Shown: positions 33,780 to 42,235 of the stretch, in pieces
Numbering within the stretch: position 1 is the first letter of the stretch
Layout of the letters: each line of letters opens with the position of its first letter
Assembly: GCA_013816845.1 (NCBI GenBank)
Contig: JACDDU010000002.1
Coordinates: forward strand, 186,001-250,000
Source: Gammaproteobacteria bacterium
Lineage (GTDB): Bacteria; Pseudomonadota; Gammaproteobacteria; DSM-16500
Length of the DNA: 64,000 nt
Direction: 5' to 3'
Notes under the pieces: model-generated
Told to the model about the DNA's origin: nothing
What the model saw: only the letters and a program-made list of their open reading frames with translations
Database searches by the model: none
Position numbers and translations under genes: made by a program

Positions 33780-34698
33780 ATAATGCGATGCCGATGCCCG
33801 CACTATTGGTGTGGTGATTGTATTCAATTAAGCTTTGACCGTAGCCACTGAAAAATTGGACGAAGCCATTAAAGTTTTTAGTAATAGGAAAGCTATACGC
33901 AAGTTCAACAGTCGGATGTTTGCCACCGCCTTCAATGAAATTATGCGCCATGAGCGAAATGACTTGGCGATCAATTTTGTAAGCCACAGTGACCTGACCA
34001 TATCCTAAATAATTGGCAATATTAGGATTGTGCTCCCGGAAACTTTCGTCATGAATAATGAGCCAAGGTTTCACGCTTACCATCCAATTATCGGCAGAAG
34101 CAATGGCTTCGAGGTAGACTCGATTCCAGCTTCTTTCCAAATCATTACCAAAACCATTGGATTGATGCGAAGCACCGAGGTTAATGAAGTTTAATTTCCA
34201 ATTTGACGTAAGAGGTAAATTAAATTCATTAGCAATGAATACTTCGGGTTCATAATCAGTTTCTCTGAAAAAGGCATCATGATCATAGGCCTGCCAATAG
34301 GAGAGTTGCGAATAAGCAATGTAAAGACTGGAAAAAGAATGAAACATGTTTTTCCAAACCGGCACTTTGAAACTTAATTGGTATTTAATTTCAGTTCGTG
34401 AAACGCCTTCATTGCCGGGGGTGTTATTTTCGTAAATACTTTTGTACGGTGAGCCTGTGTAATAATAAGGCATTACATAGGTAGGCTTATAGAAAGCGAT
34501 GCCAAAATAATTTGGAATTTTATTTTCGCGGGCTAGTTTTCCTTCCACCTGGGTTTCATTATCAGCTGCTTGATTGATTTCTTGTGCAAGTTTTTCTTGC
34601 TCAGTGGTTGCAACCGCCGCATAAAGAGGCGCAAAAGGTGCTAAAAAAATGCTCAGCACGATGAGGTTTCTTAAAATTATCGAGTTCATCATGTTCAT
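33766..34698 (-). CDS. pldA: outer membrane phospholipase A1
   Basis: A 310-residue outer-membrane beta-barrel enzyme with a signal peptide (about 1-28). The catalytic region LGASHQSNGFG carries the His and Ser of PldA, with a following Asn in SWNRVYLE completing the H-S-N triad. The YKPTYVMPYYY opening and the terminal aromatic strand (GIGIALSNW) fit the 12-stranded barrel. It hydrolyses phospholipids in the outer leaflet. The gene is convergent with cysZ and divergent from the sphingomyelinase-like gene, with 112 bases between the starts. Confidence 0.93.
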   Translation of the reverse strand: MNMMNSIILRNLIVLSIFLAPFAPLYAAVATTEQEKLAQEINQAADNETQVEGKLARENKIPNYFGIAFYKPTYVMPYYYTGSPYKSIYENNTPGNEGVSRTEIKYQLSFKVPVWKNMFHSFSSLYIAYSQLSYWQAYDHDAFFRETDYEPEVFIANEFNLPLTSNWKLNFINLGASHQSNGFGNDLERSWNRVYLEAIASADNWMVSVKPWLIIHDESFREHNPNIANYLGYGQVTVAYKIDRQVISLMAHNFIEGGGKHPTVELAYSFPITKNFNGFVQFFSGYGQSLIEYNHHTNSAGIGIALSNWI

Positions 34699-34810
34699 AC
34701 GCTCCAGAAAGGTGCAACAATGTAGCGCTATGACGTCGCATTTGCAAATGTTTTTAACAGTCTTTATGATTTCCCAAAACAGATTAAGAAATTATAAAAA
34801 GGGTAAACCC

Positions 34811-36229
34811 ATGCAGGCACTGAACCGCGTTTTCTATATTATTTATGTAGCTTTATTTGGTTTTATTTTTACCTCAACTCACGTTTTAGCAGCAACGCCA
34901 ACGCAAGGGAAGAGTGCGCTTCATTTTTTGACAATGACTGACCTCCATTTTGACCCCTTTACTTCCTGTGGAAAGCAAATTCCTTGTCCCCTCATCCAAA
35001 AAATGCAAGCAACTCCTGCCCAGCAGTGGGCAACGCTGTTAACCGCTTTGGATAAGAATCCTCCGCGTTATCTTGCAGATAGTAATTTCAATTTGCTGCA
35101 TTCAACTTTTATTGAAGCAAGTAAAGTTGCAGAACTTGAGCAGGCACAATTTATTATTTTGTTAGGCGATTACTTAGGCCATGATTTGCGAACTTATTAT
35201 AAAAAATATTCGTTAGACCGAAGTTTAGTTGGTTACCAATCGTTTATAAAAAAAATGATGACGTTCTTAACCTTGCAATTACGTGAAGCTTTTCCAGGAA
35301 AAGATATTTATCCCGTCATTGGGAATAATGATTCCTATCAGGGTGACTATTTTCAGGAAATTAATGGAAGTTTTTTTAGGGATCTTGCTAATCTTTGGGG
35401 ACCCTTGATTCAGAATCAAAATGAACGCGGTCAGTTTAATCAAACTTTTTTAAAAGGCGGCTATTATGCGATTAATGCCCACGGCGATCCGCGTTTAAGA
35501 ATCATTGCGCTTAACACAGTTTTATTTTCTTCAAGTGCACGAGGTAAGCAAGTGTTGAGCGCTGCCGAGGAAGAGTTAAATTGGTTGCGCAATGAATTGA
35601 AACACGTTAAAACAAATCATCAAAAAGCTCTTATTTTAATGCATATTCCCCCAGGCATTGATGTTTTTGCAACTTTAAGATTTCGTTTGTTTACACTAAT
35701 TGAATTTTGGCAAAAGAAAAATGCTAAAGCATTTCAAGCTTTATTAAAAGAAAATGCAGAGGATATTGTCGGCATTTTTGCAGGACATTTGCATAGCGAT
35801 TGGTTTCAAATTTTAACTTTTCCGCATAGCGAATTTGAAATCCCCTTATGCGGTAATCCTGCAGTTAGTCCTATTTTTGGTAACAATCCAGCTTTCAGAT
35901 CTTATCAATACTCACTTGATCAACAACAACTTGAAAACTATATTACGTATTACTATTCCATTCGCCAAAAGGGTTTTTGGAAGAAGGAATATGACTTTAA
36001 TGCAACCTACAATCCCAACTGTAAAGACTGTAAGATTTTAACCGGCATGAAATCATTTGAACGCACCGATCAGTATGAAATAATTTATAAAAATTATTAT
36101 TCAGTGGGTGAAAGAGTGCAACCGATCGTCAATAAATTCAAACCTTACTATGCATGTGCACGACGCTATTTAGATGCATCAGAATATCTGGCTTGTTTAA
36201 AGTTAATGAAGCCCTTATCAGGTGCGTGA
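34811..36229 (+). CDS. secreted metallophosphoesterase, acid sphingomyelinase-like
   Basis: A 472-residue protein with a signal peptide (about 1-27). Calcineurin-type metal motifs follow: TDLHFDP (Asp44, His46), GDYLGHD, GNNDSYQGDY, and GHLHSDWF. The order and the IGNND version of GNHE match the acid sphingomyelinase-like phosphodiesterases (SMPD/SMPDL3) rather than typical bacterial phosphodiesterases. The C-terminal 130 residues (FNATYNPNCKDC) resemble the cysteine-bearing tail of that group. It may hydrolyse sphingomyelin or phospho-nucleotide bonds outside the cell. ATG 34811 gives the signal peptide at once; an earlier in-frame ATG at 34649 overlaps pldA. Confidence 0.82.
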   Translation: MQALNRVFYIIYVALFGFIFTSTHVLAATPTQGKSALHFLTMTDLHFDPFTSCGKQIPCPLIQKMQATPAQQWATLLTALDKNPPRYLADSNFNLLHSTFIEASKVAELEQAQFIILLGDYLGHDLRTYYKKYSLDRSLVGYQSFIKKMMTFLTLQLREAFPGKDIYPVIGNNDSYQGDYFQEINGSFFRDLANLWGPLIQNQNERGQFNQTFLKGGYYAINAHGDPRLRIIALNTVLFSSSARGKQVLSAAEEELNWLRNELKHVKTNHQKALILMHIPPGIDVFATLRFRLFTLIEFWQKKNAKAFQALLKENAEDIVGIFAGHLHSDWFQILTFPHSEFEIPLCGNPAVSPIFGNNPAFRSYQYSLDQQQLENYITYYYSIRQKGFWKKEYDFNATYNPNCKDCKILTGMKSFERTDQYEIIYKNYYSVGERVQPIVNKFKPYYACARRYLDASEYLACLKLMKPLSGA

Positions 36230-36396
36230 TTTAGGGTAAAAGCATAAGTTGCTTGCATTACGACCCATTTGCCACATAGGCACTGGGGTGTTGGGTCATG
36301 ATCGTTAGCACCTTTTTAGCCTCTACTTTCACAATGCTTGCTATTTGATTATTACTTCACTATTCTCGAAAAATAGTCTACAAAAGGTGAATAAAC

Positions 36397-36993
36397 ATGG
36401 CGATACCCGTAAGGATTCGGGTTCTACAATTTGTTAAGGATTTCATTGCAGAAAAAGGCTATGCCCCCTCTTTAGTTGAAATTGCAACCGGGATAGGGAT
36501 TAGTGCTAATTCAATTAGTCTGATCAGCAGAAATATTCACGCTCTTGTCAAAGAAGGAAAGTTGAAGTACGAGCGACAAGGATATCGAAATCTTCAAGTC
36601 GTGGAATCGTTGGATTATATGTTCCCTGTCATGCAAGACAATTTTCAAGGCATGCATCTCTTGGATCGAACGAATGCCGTCGATTTGTCTGGATTACTTG
36701 CTTCTAAGCATCATTTTTTAGTGCAAGCGCAAGATGACTTTGTTACGGAGGACGGCATTTTGAAGGGTGATTTTATCATTTGTAAAAAGACTCAAGATGT
36801 TCAAGAAGGTGAAATGGTTGTGGCTTGCATTGATGGCAAGAAGAACACTTTAAAGCGTTTATCTTATCAAATTCCTGACCATATCACGTTGTTTTCGAGT
36901 GATGCGGCAGTCAAACCAAAAGCTTATCCATCACATCGGATTCGTATCCAAGGTGTTTATACAGGTTTGTTGCGCCTGCACCAGTCAGAGTAG
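36397..36993 (+). CDS. LexA-like regulator without autoprotease residues
   Basis: A 198-residue protein with the LexA-type winged helix (residues 5-70: RVLQFVKDFIAEKGYAPSLVEIATGIGIS) and an S24-like C-terminal fold. In LexA the self-cleavage needs an Ala-Gly bond, a Ser in GxSM and a Lys. Here no Ala-Gly occurs in the linker (FPVMQDNFQGM), the Ser position in AQDDFVTEDGILKGD is Phe or Asp (residue about 115), and only Lys153 (TLKRL) remains. It should bind DNA but not cleave itself, so it is not an SOS repressor. Likely target: the next gene, 27 bases downstream, or its own promoter. Confidence 0.78.
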   Translation: MAIPVRIRVLQFVKDFIAEKGYAPSLVEIATGIGISANSISLISRNIHALVKEGKLKYERQGYRNLQVVESLDYMFPVMQDNFQGMHLLDRTNAVDLSGLLASKHHFLVQAQDDFVTEDGILKGDFIICKKTQDVQEGEMVVACIDGKKNTLKRLSYQIPDHITLFSSDAAVKPKAYPSHRIRIQGVYTGLLRLHQSE

Positions 36994-37020
36994 ATTTTTT
37001 CTTTTTTTTAAGGCATTTTC

Positions 37021-37695
37021 ATGGATTCATTAACTTCTAGCGCGTTTAATGCAATTATTTACGATACGCAAAATATCGTCTATCGAACACAAGCGCCCGG
37101 TTATTTTCCAAAAGTTGTAGAAAATAATGATGCAATCATTCGCGTTTTTTTACGCAAAGATAAATTTTTTTCTTCCGATCGAATCAAACCTCGCGCACTA
37201 AAATTTTATGAAAATGCTCGGAAATTATTAGCATACGGTTTTAACGCTCCTGTCATTAGTCAATTTGCAAGTTGTCAGGCTATGCAGGCACACTTAATTA
37301 AATATAAAAAAATTCCTGGCGAAGATTTGCGAACTATTCTAGCAGTGGAACCCAATGTAAAAATTATAAAAAGTATCATTCATTTTATTGCAATGTTGCA
37401 CGAAAAGGGTGTTTTTTTTCGGTCTATTCATTTGGGTAACTTGATTTGGCATCATAATGAAATTCATTTAATTGATATCACTGATGTTCAATTCAAATCC
37501 CGTCCGCTCCATATTTATGAACGGTATCGGAATTTAAAACATATTTTTGATAATAAAGAAGACCAAGCTTTTTGGCAGCATTTTACACTGACGCGCTTTT
37601 TAGAAATTTATACAGAATCGATGCAGTCTTCGCAATTCTTACGCAAAATTTTCTTTCATCGTCTTCTTAAAAAAAATAAAGGGACCACCCCGTGA
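37021..37695 (+). CDS. InaA/WaaP-type kinase-like protein
   Basis: A 224-residue protein with the Bud32/InaA lipopolysaccharide-kinase fold. RVFLRKDKFFSSDR fits the beta-3 lysine region, IPGEDLRTIL the hinge, and LHEKGVFFRSIHLGNLIW the catalytic loop, followed by IHLIDITD in the DFG position. The usual catalytic loop is HxD; here it reads FRS, and the general base Asp is absent, although I recall a similar FRSxHLGN string in toluene-tolerance-type homologues. It could phosphorylate a sugar on lipid A-core by a variant mechanism, or be inactive. It lies between a LexA-like gene and an envelope glycan cluster. Confidence 0.7.
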   Translation: MDSLTSSAFNAIIYDTQNIVYRTQAPGYFPKVVENNDAIIRVFLRKDKFFSSDRIKPRALKFYENARKLLAYGFNAPVISQFASCQAMQAHLIKYKKIPGEDLRTILAVEPNVKIIKSIIHFIAMLHEKGVFFRSIHLGNLIWHHNEIHLIDITDVQFKSRPLHIYERYRNLKHIFDNKEDQAFWQHFTLTRFLEIYTESMQSSQFLRKIFFHRLLKKNKGTTP

Positions 37696-37745
37696 TTCAT
37701 TTTTTTCATCCCCATCGTTTATTTGGTTTGTAGGAAATTATAATA

Positions 37746-38717
37746 ATGCATCCTTCCCAACGCCAAGTTGCTTTGCACAATAAATCAGTTTTTATATCTT
37801 GCATCATTCCGGTTTTTAACGAAGCAGATAACATCCAACTTTTTATCGAACATCTCAATGAAATGCTTAAAACATTGTCTCATTCTTACGAAATGATTTT
37901 AGTTGATGATGGAAGCACGGATGAGAGCGTTGCAAAAATCCGTCAACTTGCATCTCTTTATCCCTTAAAATTATTAGGACTCTCACGTAATTTTGGCAAG
38001 GAAATTGCGTTAACCGCAGGTCTTGAGCACGCGCACGGTCAAGTTGCTATTTTAATTGATGGTGATTTTCAGCATCCAATTGCCTTACTACCTGAATTTT
38101 TAAATCAATGGGGGCTAGGTTATGACATGGTTTATGGGCTACGACAAGACCGTGCTGGCGAGTCTTATTTTAAACGTCAATTTGCCCATTTATTTTATTG
38201 GCTAATGCGTAAAATTGCGCAAGTTGATATTCCCAATAACGCTGGCGACTTCAGACTAATCGATAAAAAAATCATGGCCGCTTTGTCTACTTTTCCTGAG
38301 CGCACTCGTTTTATGAAGGGATTGTATGCGTGGGTGGGTTATAAAAAAATGGGTATTCCTTACGAAGTACAAGCAAGACGAGGAGGGCAAAGTGGTTGGG
38401 GTTTAAGAAGTTTAGCTGAACTTGCCCTTACAGGTATCACTTCTTTTTCGAATGTTCCGTTACGTGTTTGGGGTTTTATCGGTTCGATCATTTCTTTTAT
38501 TTCACTTCTTTATGCGATTTACATGGTAACAGTGACGCTGATTTATGGCGCGGATCTACCAGGTTTCCCGACACTTATTGTTGCTATCATGTTTTTAGGG
38601 GGTATCCAGTTATTATCTATTGGCATTTTGGGTGAATACATTGCGCGGATTTTTACCGAAGTCAAACAACGTCCTAAATATTTATTAGAAGTAAAAGAAG
38701 GCTTTGATGAGAAGTAA
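37746..38717 (+). CDS. GT2 glycosyltransferase, GtrB/ArnC/DPM1-like
   Basis: A 323-residue family 2 glycosyltransferase. The nucleotide-sugar motifs CIIPVFNEADNI and ILVDDGSTDES, the DGDFQHP metal site and the RRGGQSGWGLRSL region are present, followed by two C-terminal membrane helices (about 238-260 and 268-292). This is the layout of GtrB/ArnC enzymes that load a sugar onto undecaprenyl phosphate at the inner membrane. The next gene encodes a GtrA protein, its usual flippase partner, overlapping by 11 bases. Sugar identity is unknown. Confidence 0.93.
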   Translation: MHPSQRQVALHNKSVFISCIIPVFNEADNIQLFIEHLNEMLKTLSHSYEMILVDDGSTDESVAKIRQLASLYPLKLLGLSRNFGKEIALTAGLEHAHGQVAILIDGDFQHPIALLPEFLNQWGLGYDMVYGLRQDRAGESYFKRQFAHLFYWLMRKIAQVDIPNNAGDFRLIDKKIMAALSTFPERTRFMKGLYAWVGYKKMGIPYEVQARRGGQSGWGLRSLAELALTGITSFSNVPLRVWGFIGSIISFISLLYAIYMVTVTLIYGADLPGFPTLIVAIMFLGGIQLLSIGILGEYIARIFTEVKQRPKYLLEVKEGFDEK

Positions 38718-39102
38718 TACGTCAAACTTGATTTTGATTCATCAATTGTGTCGTTTTGGAGTGGTCGGTTTATTCGCAGCCCTCGTGCATTTTTGTTGCG
38801 TCGTTTTTCTTGTTCAATGGGGAACGTTAAATCCACTTATTGCCAATGTTTTTGCTTTTTTTGTTGCATTCCAATTTAGTTATTGGGGTCATCGGTTGTG
38901 GACTTTTTCGGATACTGACGTCGTTCACTTCATTGCACTCCCCAAACTGCTTTTAATCCAATGCATCGTTTTAATGCTAAGTGAAGTGTTATTCTATCTA
39001 TTCTTATCGTTATCTCTTCCTTATCCTATAGCGCTCGCCGTTGTCTTAATGATCCTTCCTATTTTTACCTTTATTTCAAATAAATTTTGGGTTTTTAAGT
39101 AA
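38707..39102 (+). CDS. GtrA-like flippase
   Basis: A 131-residue protein with four hydrophobic helices. CRFGVVGLFAALVHFCCVVFL, then ANVFAFFVAFQFSYWGHRLWTF, and the terminal FISNKFWVF are GtrA signatures. GtrA proteins are thought to flip undecaprenyl-phosphate-linked sugars across the inner membrane. The gene overlaps the GT2 gene by 11 bases and its stop overlaps the convergent ArnT-like gene by 8. Start ATG 38707 follows directly on an in-frame TTG at 38704. Confidence 0.92.
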   Translation: MRSNTSNLILIHQLCRFGVVGLFAALVHFCCVVFLVQWGTLNPLIANVFAFFVAFQFSYWGHRLWTFSDTDVVHFIALPKLLLIQCIVLMLSEVLFYLFLSLSLPYPIALAVVLMILPIFTFISNKFWVFK

Positions 39103-40801
39103 CTTGTGGTTGGTTGCTCACTAGCAAAATATCACGATGTTTTTGCACGACAAAATAAGTAGGGGCTCCAACTTTGAATTGATTTAAATAATTAGTATTC
39201 AAAAATACATACAAGCGTTTTTTGCTATGCCACTTCGACCAAAAAATTTCTTCATTAATTAACCAATTGGCTTCTTGTTTGTGGCGACCATCAAGTAATT
39301 CTCTTGCCCAATTATCTTTCGCACGTATTTTAAGGGGATCCCAATTATTAACGAGAGTTACTTGCTGATGGAGATAGAGGGGAACATCGTAATAATATTT
39401 AAAGTAATGCACGACTTCATCTTCAGGTTTCAAAACGGTCTGTAGATAGGTTGTTAACGGTTTGGCAGTGTTAACGTTTAAGTGGGTTGCGCCGGCTATG
39501 ACCACAAGTAAATAAGCGATTGTCGTAATGTTCCACAAGCTAAAGTGAAACAGCAAACTCTTTCTCCTTAAAAAAATTAAACCGATTAAAGCTGATAAAA
39601 TAAAGAGATAAGCAATAAGCTTGATGTGGGGTGTAAAAGTTGCGGGTAGAGGAAGAATCGGCACAAACGTTGTAACTAATAGGACAATCGCAAAAAGTAG
39701 ACCGCCTGCAATAAGTTGCCAGCCCACGTGTTGTTGCTTAATCGTATCGCCGCGATACAAAATTGCAAAGTAGCGGGCAATTAAAATGGCGAGCGGGGGG
39801 AAAATAGGAAGAATGTAACTGATAATTTTTGAGTGAGGAATAGAGAAAAAAGTAAAGACACAAATGACCCATAGAAAAAGATAAAGTTCAGTACTGTATG
39901 ATTTAGTATTTTTTATTACATTCCGAAAATTGACGACGAAGGATTGGAATAAAAATAAGGACCAAGGGAAAAAACCAAGTAAGACAATGGGAACGTAAAA
40001 CCATGCTGGTGATTGGTTGTTGAATGCAGCGCCAGACAAATAACGCGTCACATGTTGTGTGACAAAAAAGTAGTAAAAAAACTCAGGATTAGCGCGCTGA
40101 ATAAGTAAAAACCAAGGTAAAATGATAGCACTGATGATAAGCAAGCCCCGAAAAATATAAATTCTTTTCAAAACAGACCATTGGTTACTGAGTGATACCC
40201 ATAACCCCACGATCATCACCGGGAAAGCAAGGCCGATCATACCCTTTGTTAAAATGGCTAAACCTGAAAATGCATAAGCTGCACAAAAGAACCACAACCT
40301 TCTACGCCCTTCTTGACCCACTCCGGTAATAAAACAAAGAAGCGATGCACTAATTAATACGGCCACTTCGAGATCGAGATTGGCATAATGGGAACAAGCA
40401 AAATAGAGGGGTGTAGTTGCCAATAGGGCGGCTGCAAACCAGGCTGTCAGTCGATCAAAAAGATGTCTTGTACAAATATAGGTTGTTAAACAGCCTATTA
40501 ATCCTAAAAGAACAGGAAAAAGCCGATAGGCCCATTCTTTTAATCCAAATAATTGGATCGATAAGGCTTGGAGCCAATAATACAAAATAGGTTTATCGAG
40601 AAAGACAACCCCATTGACTCGGGGTGTAATATAATCGCCACGAGCAACCATTTCTCGTGCAACTTCAGTGTAACGACCTTCATCGGGCGTAAATACCGGA
40701 TAACTGCCCAACCATGCTGTATAAAAAAGAAGTAGCATGATGGCAAAAAAAATAAGGTCAATAATCCAATCATTTTGTAAAATACGGCGAATGGACGACA
40801 T
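39095..40801 (-). CDS. ArnT-like family 39 glycosyltransferase
   Basis: A 568-residue membrane glycosyltransferase. TPDEGRYTEVAREM carries the catalytic Asp-Glu of the PMT/ArnT family just after the first helix, followed by FLDKPILYYWLQ and multiple further helices; a soluble C-terminal domain contains YFVVQKHRDILL. ArnT transfers 4-amino-arabinose from undecaprenyl phosphate to lipid A in the periplasm; other members move other sugars. The neighbouring GT2/GtrA pair would supply a lipid-linked donor. GGAGAG precedes ATG 40801; 29 upstream in-frame residues overlap the divergent gene and look non-coding. Confidence 0.88.
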   Translation of the reverse strand: MSSIRRILQNDWIIDLIFFAIMLLLFYTAWLGSYPVFTPDEGRYTEVAREMVARGDYITPRVNGVVFLDKPILYYWLQALSIQLFGLKEWAYRLFPVLLGLIGCLTTYICTRHLFDRLTAWFAAALLATTPLYFACSHYANLDLEVAVLISASLLCFITGVGQEGRRRLWFFCAAYAFSGLAILTKGMIGLAFPVMIVGLWVSLSNQWSVLKRIYIFRGLLIISAIILPWFLLIQRANPEFFYYFFVTQHVTRYLSGAAFNNQSPAWFYVPIVLLGFFPWSLFLFQSFVVNFRNVIKNTKSYSTELYLFLWVICVFTFFSIPHSKIISYILPIFPPLAILIARYFAILYRGDTIKQQHVGWQLIAGGLLFAIVLLVTTFVPILPLPATFTPHIKLIAYLFILSALIGLIFLRRKSLLFHFSLWNITTIAYLLVVIAGATHLNVNTAKPLTTYLQTVLKPEDEVVHYFKYYYDVPLYLHQQVTLVNNWDPLKIRAKDNWARELLDGRHKQEANWLINEEIFWSKWHSKKRLYVFLNTNYLNQFKVGAPTYFVVQKHRDILLVSNQPQVT

Positions 40802-40849
40802 GAAGAATCGCTCTCCAGTAAATATTGTTAGTTTAACCCAAGGGCAAAC

Positions 40850-41668
40850 ATGAAACGCATTGTACTTTGTGCTGATGATTATGGGCAAGCTGTGGGCATC
40901 ACGGAAGGCATTCTGGATTTAGTAAAGCGTAAACGATTATCTGCAGTGAGCTGTTTGGTCAATAAAACTACTTTTCCTGCAGACGCCCTTCGTCTCAAGC
41001 CTTATCAAAAGGATATTGATATTGGCTTGCATTGGAACCTTACGGAAGGCTATGCCCACTCAGCGGTTTATCAAAAAACCTATGGTCCAGTTTTTTTTCC
41101 TTTAAGCGTTCTGTTGCGTAAAGCTTTCTTTCGCCAGTTAAGCTGGGATATTTTGAGGGAGGAGTTGATCGCACAACTTACTAGCTTCAAAACGGCTTTT
41201 GGTTTTTTACCGGATTATATTGATGGTCACCAACATATCCATCAATTTCCTATCCTCCGCGATGTTTTGATTAACGTGTATATGCATTTTTTGAGCCAAC
41301 ATCACGTCTATATTCGATGGGTTAATTTAAAACCAATGGGTTGGCTTGGTTGTGAATTTAAAAAAAGAATAATTCATTTCACCGGCACGAAAGTGTTGGG
41401 AAGAAAATTAAGAAATAAGAAAGTTCCACACAATAAAAGTTTCGCAGGTATTTATTCTTTCAAGCAGGGAATGCGATATCAGCAATTATTCCCTCAATTT
41501 TTAACTGAGGTTGACGACAAGGGCATTATTCTCTGCCACCCTGCACGCACTATAACGCCCAATGATCCCTTAGGTAAGGCTCGAATTGAAGAATACAACT
41601 ATTTTGCATCAGATCAATTTTTAAAAGATTGTGACGCCCGCAAAATTCACTTAGAAAAATTTTTTTAA
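40850..41668 (+). CDS. ChbG/HpnK-type carbohydrate deacetylase (YdjC family)
   Basis: A 272-residue YdjC-family protein. The metal/catalytic motifs CADDYGQAVGI at the N-terminus (Asp-Asp), GLHWNL, and DGHQHIHQFP (His pair) are clear, and CHPA near the C-terminus is the last ligand. Members remove N-acetyl groups from diacetyl-chitobiose or from sugar lipids such as hopanoid glycosides (HpnK). With GT2, GtrA and ArnT-like genes around it, it may deacetylate an amino sugar before transfer. Divergent from the ArnT-like gene, with 48 bases between starts. Confidence 0.9.
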   Translation: MKRIVLCADDYGQAVGITEGILDLVKRKRLSAVSCLVNKTTFPADALRLKPYQKDIDIGLHWNLTEGYAHSAVYQKTYGPVFFPLSVLLRKAFFRQLSWDILREELIAQLTSFKTAFGFLPDYIDGHQHIHQFPILRDVLINVYMHFLSQHHVYIRWVNLKPMGWLGCEFKKRIIHFTGTKVLGRKLRNKKVPHNKSFAGIYSFKQGMRYQQLFPQFLTEVDDKGIILCHPARTITPNDPLGKARIEEYNYFASDQFLKDCDARKIHLEKFF

Positions 41669-41778
41669 GTTCTAGCAAGCTTTATTTTAACGTTTGTCTA
41701 ATAACGTAAAATTACTAATTTTGAAGTCTTAAAATAAACTTAAGGCGCTGATTTATCACTTTTTTTGAAGTTACAATC

Positions 41779-41787
41779 TGCTATAAT
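41779..41787 (+). promoter_or_regulatory. extended -10 promoter of the cold-shock gene
   Basis: TGC followed by TATAAT (41782-41787) is a perfect extended -10; the -35 region is poor. Transcription from about 41794 would give a leader of about 90 bases before ATG 41884, as in cspA genes whose leaders act as RNA thermometers. Confidence 0.6.
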
Positions 41788-41883
41788 TTTAATATCATCT
41801 GTTTGTCTTGCCTCAAGATTAAAATCCTCCGGTTAGATAGGTTTGATGTAGGTATTTGTTTAATTAGCAAAGGTATACGTTTT

Positions 41884-42096
41884 ATGTCAGCACGAGAAAG
41901 TGGAACTGTAAAATGGTTCAACAATAGTAAAGGTTATGGGTTTATTCAGCGAGATCAAGGTGGCGATGTTTTTGTTCACTTCCGAGCAATTCAAGGGGAC
42001 GGTTACCGCACGCTTGAAGAAGGAATGCGCGTTGAATACACTGTTACACAGGGACAAAAAGGTCTTCAAGCAGAAGACGTCTCTATTGTTAAATAA
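41884..42096 (+). CDS. CspA-family cold-shock protein
   Basis: A 70-residue nucleic-acid chaperone. RNP1 (KGYGFIQ) and RNP2 (VFVHF) are exact, and [11 protein letters not shown] opens the OB fold. The ATG at 41884 gives the standard family length; an in-frame ATG 81 bases earlier lies in the leader. It binds single-stranded RNA and melts secondary structures, with cold or general growth regulation through its leader likely. A hairpin follows at 42111. Confidence 0.95.
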   Translation: MSARESGTVKWFNNSKGYGFIQRDQGGDVFVHFRAIQGDGYRTLEEGMRVEYTVTQGQKGLQAEDVSIVK

Positions 42097-42110
42097 CTAG
42101 CTTTTTGAAT

Positions 42111-42138
42111 CATTGCCGCTTTGTAGTTAGCGGCAATG
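42111..42138 (+). terminator. hairpin terminator after the cold-shock gene
   Basis: CATTGCCGCT (42111-42120) and AGCGGCAATG (42129-42138) form a perfect 10-bp stem with an eight-base loop; the T-run after it is weak (TTATC). Confidence 0.65.
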
Positions 42139-42235
42139 TTATCAAAATTGATACTCTCCGCAAGCTTGAATCAAAACTCTAGCTAAATAAGCTTATTTTG
42201 ACTAATCCTTTCCATCAATTGTTAGGAAAATTTTA

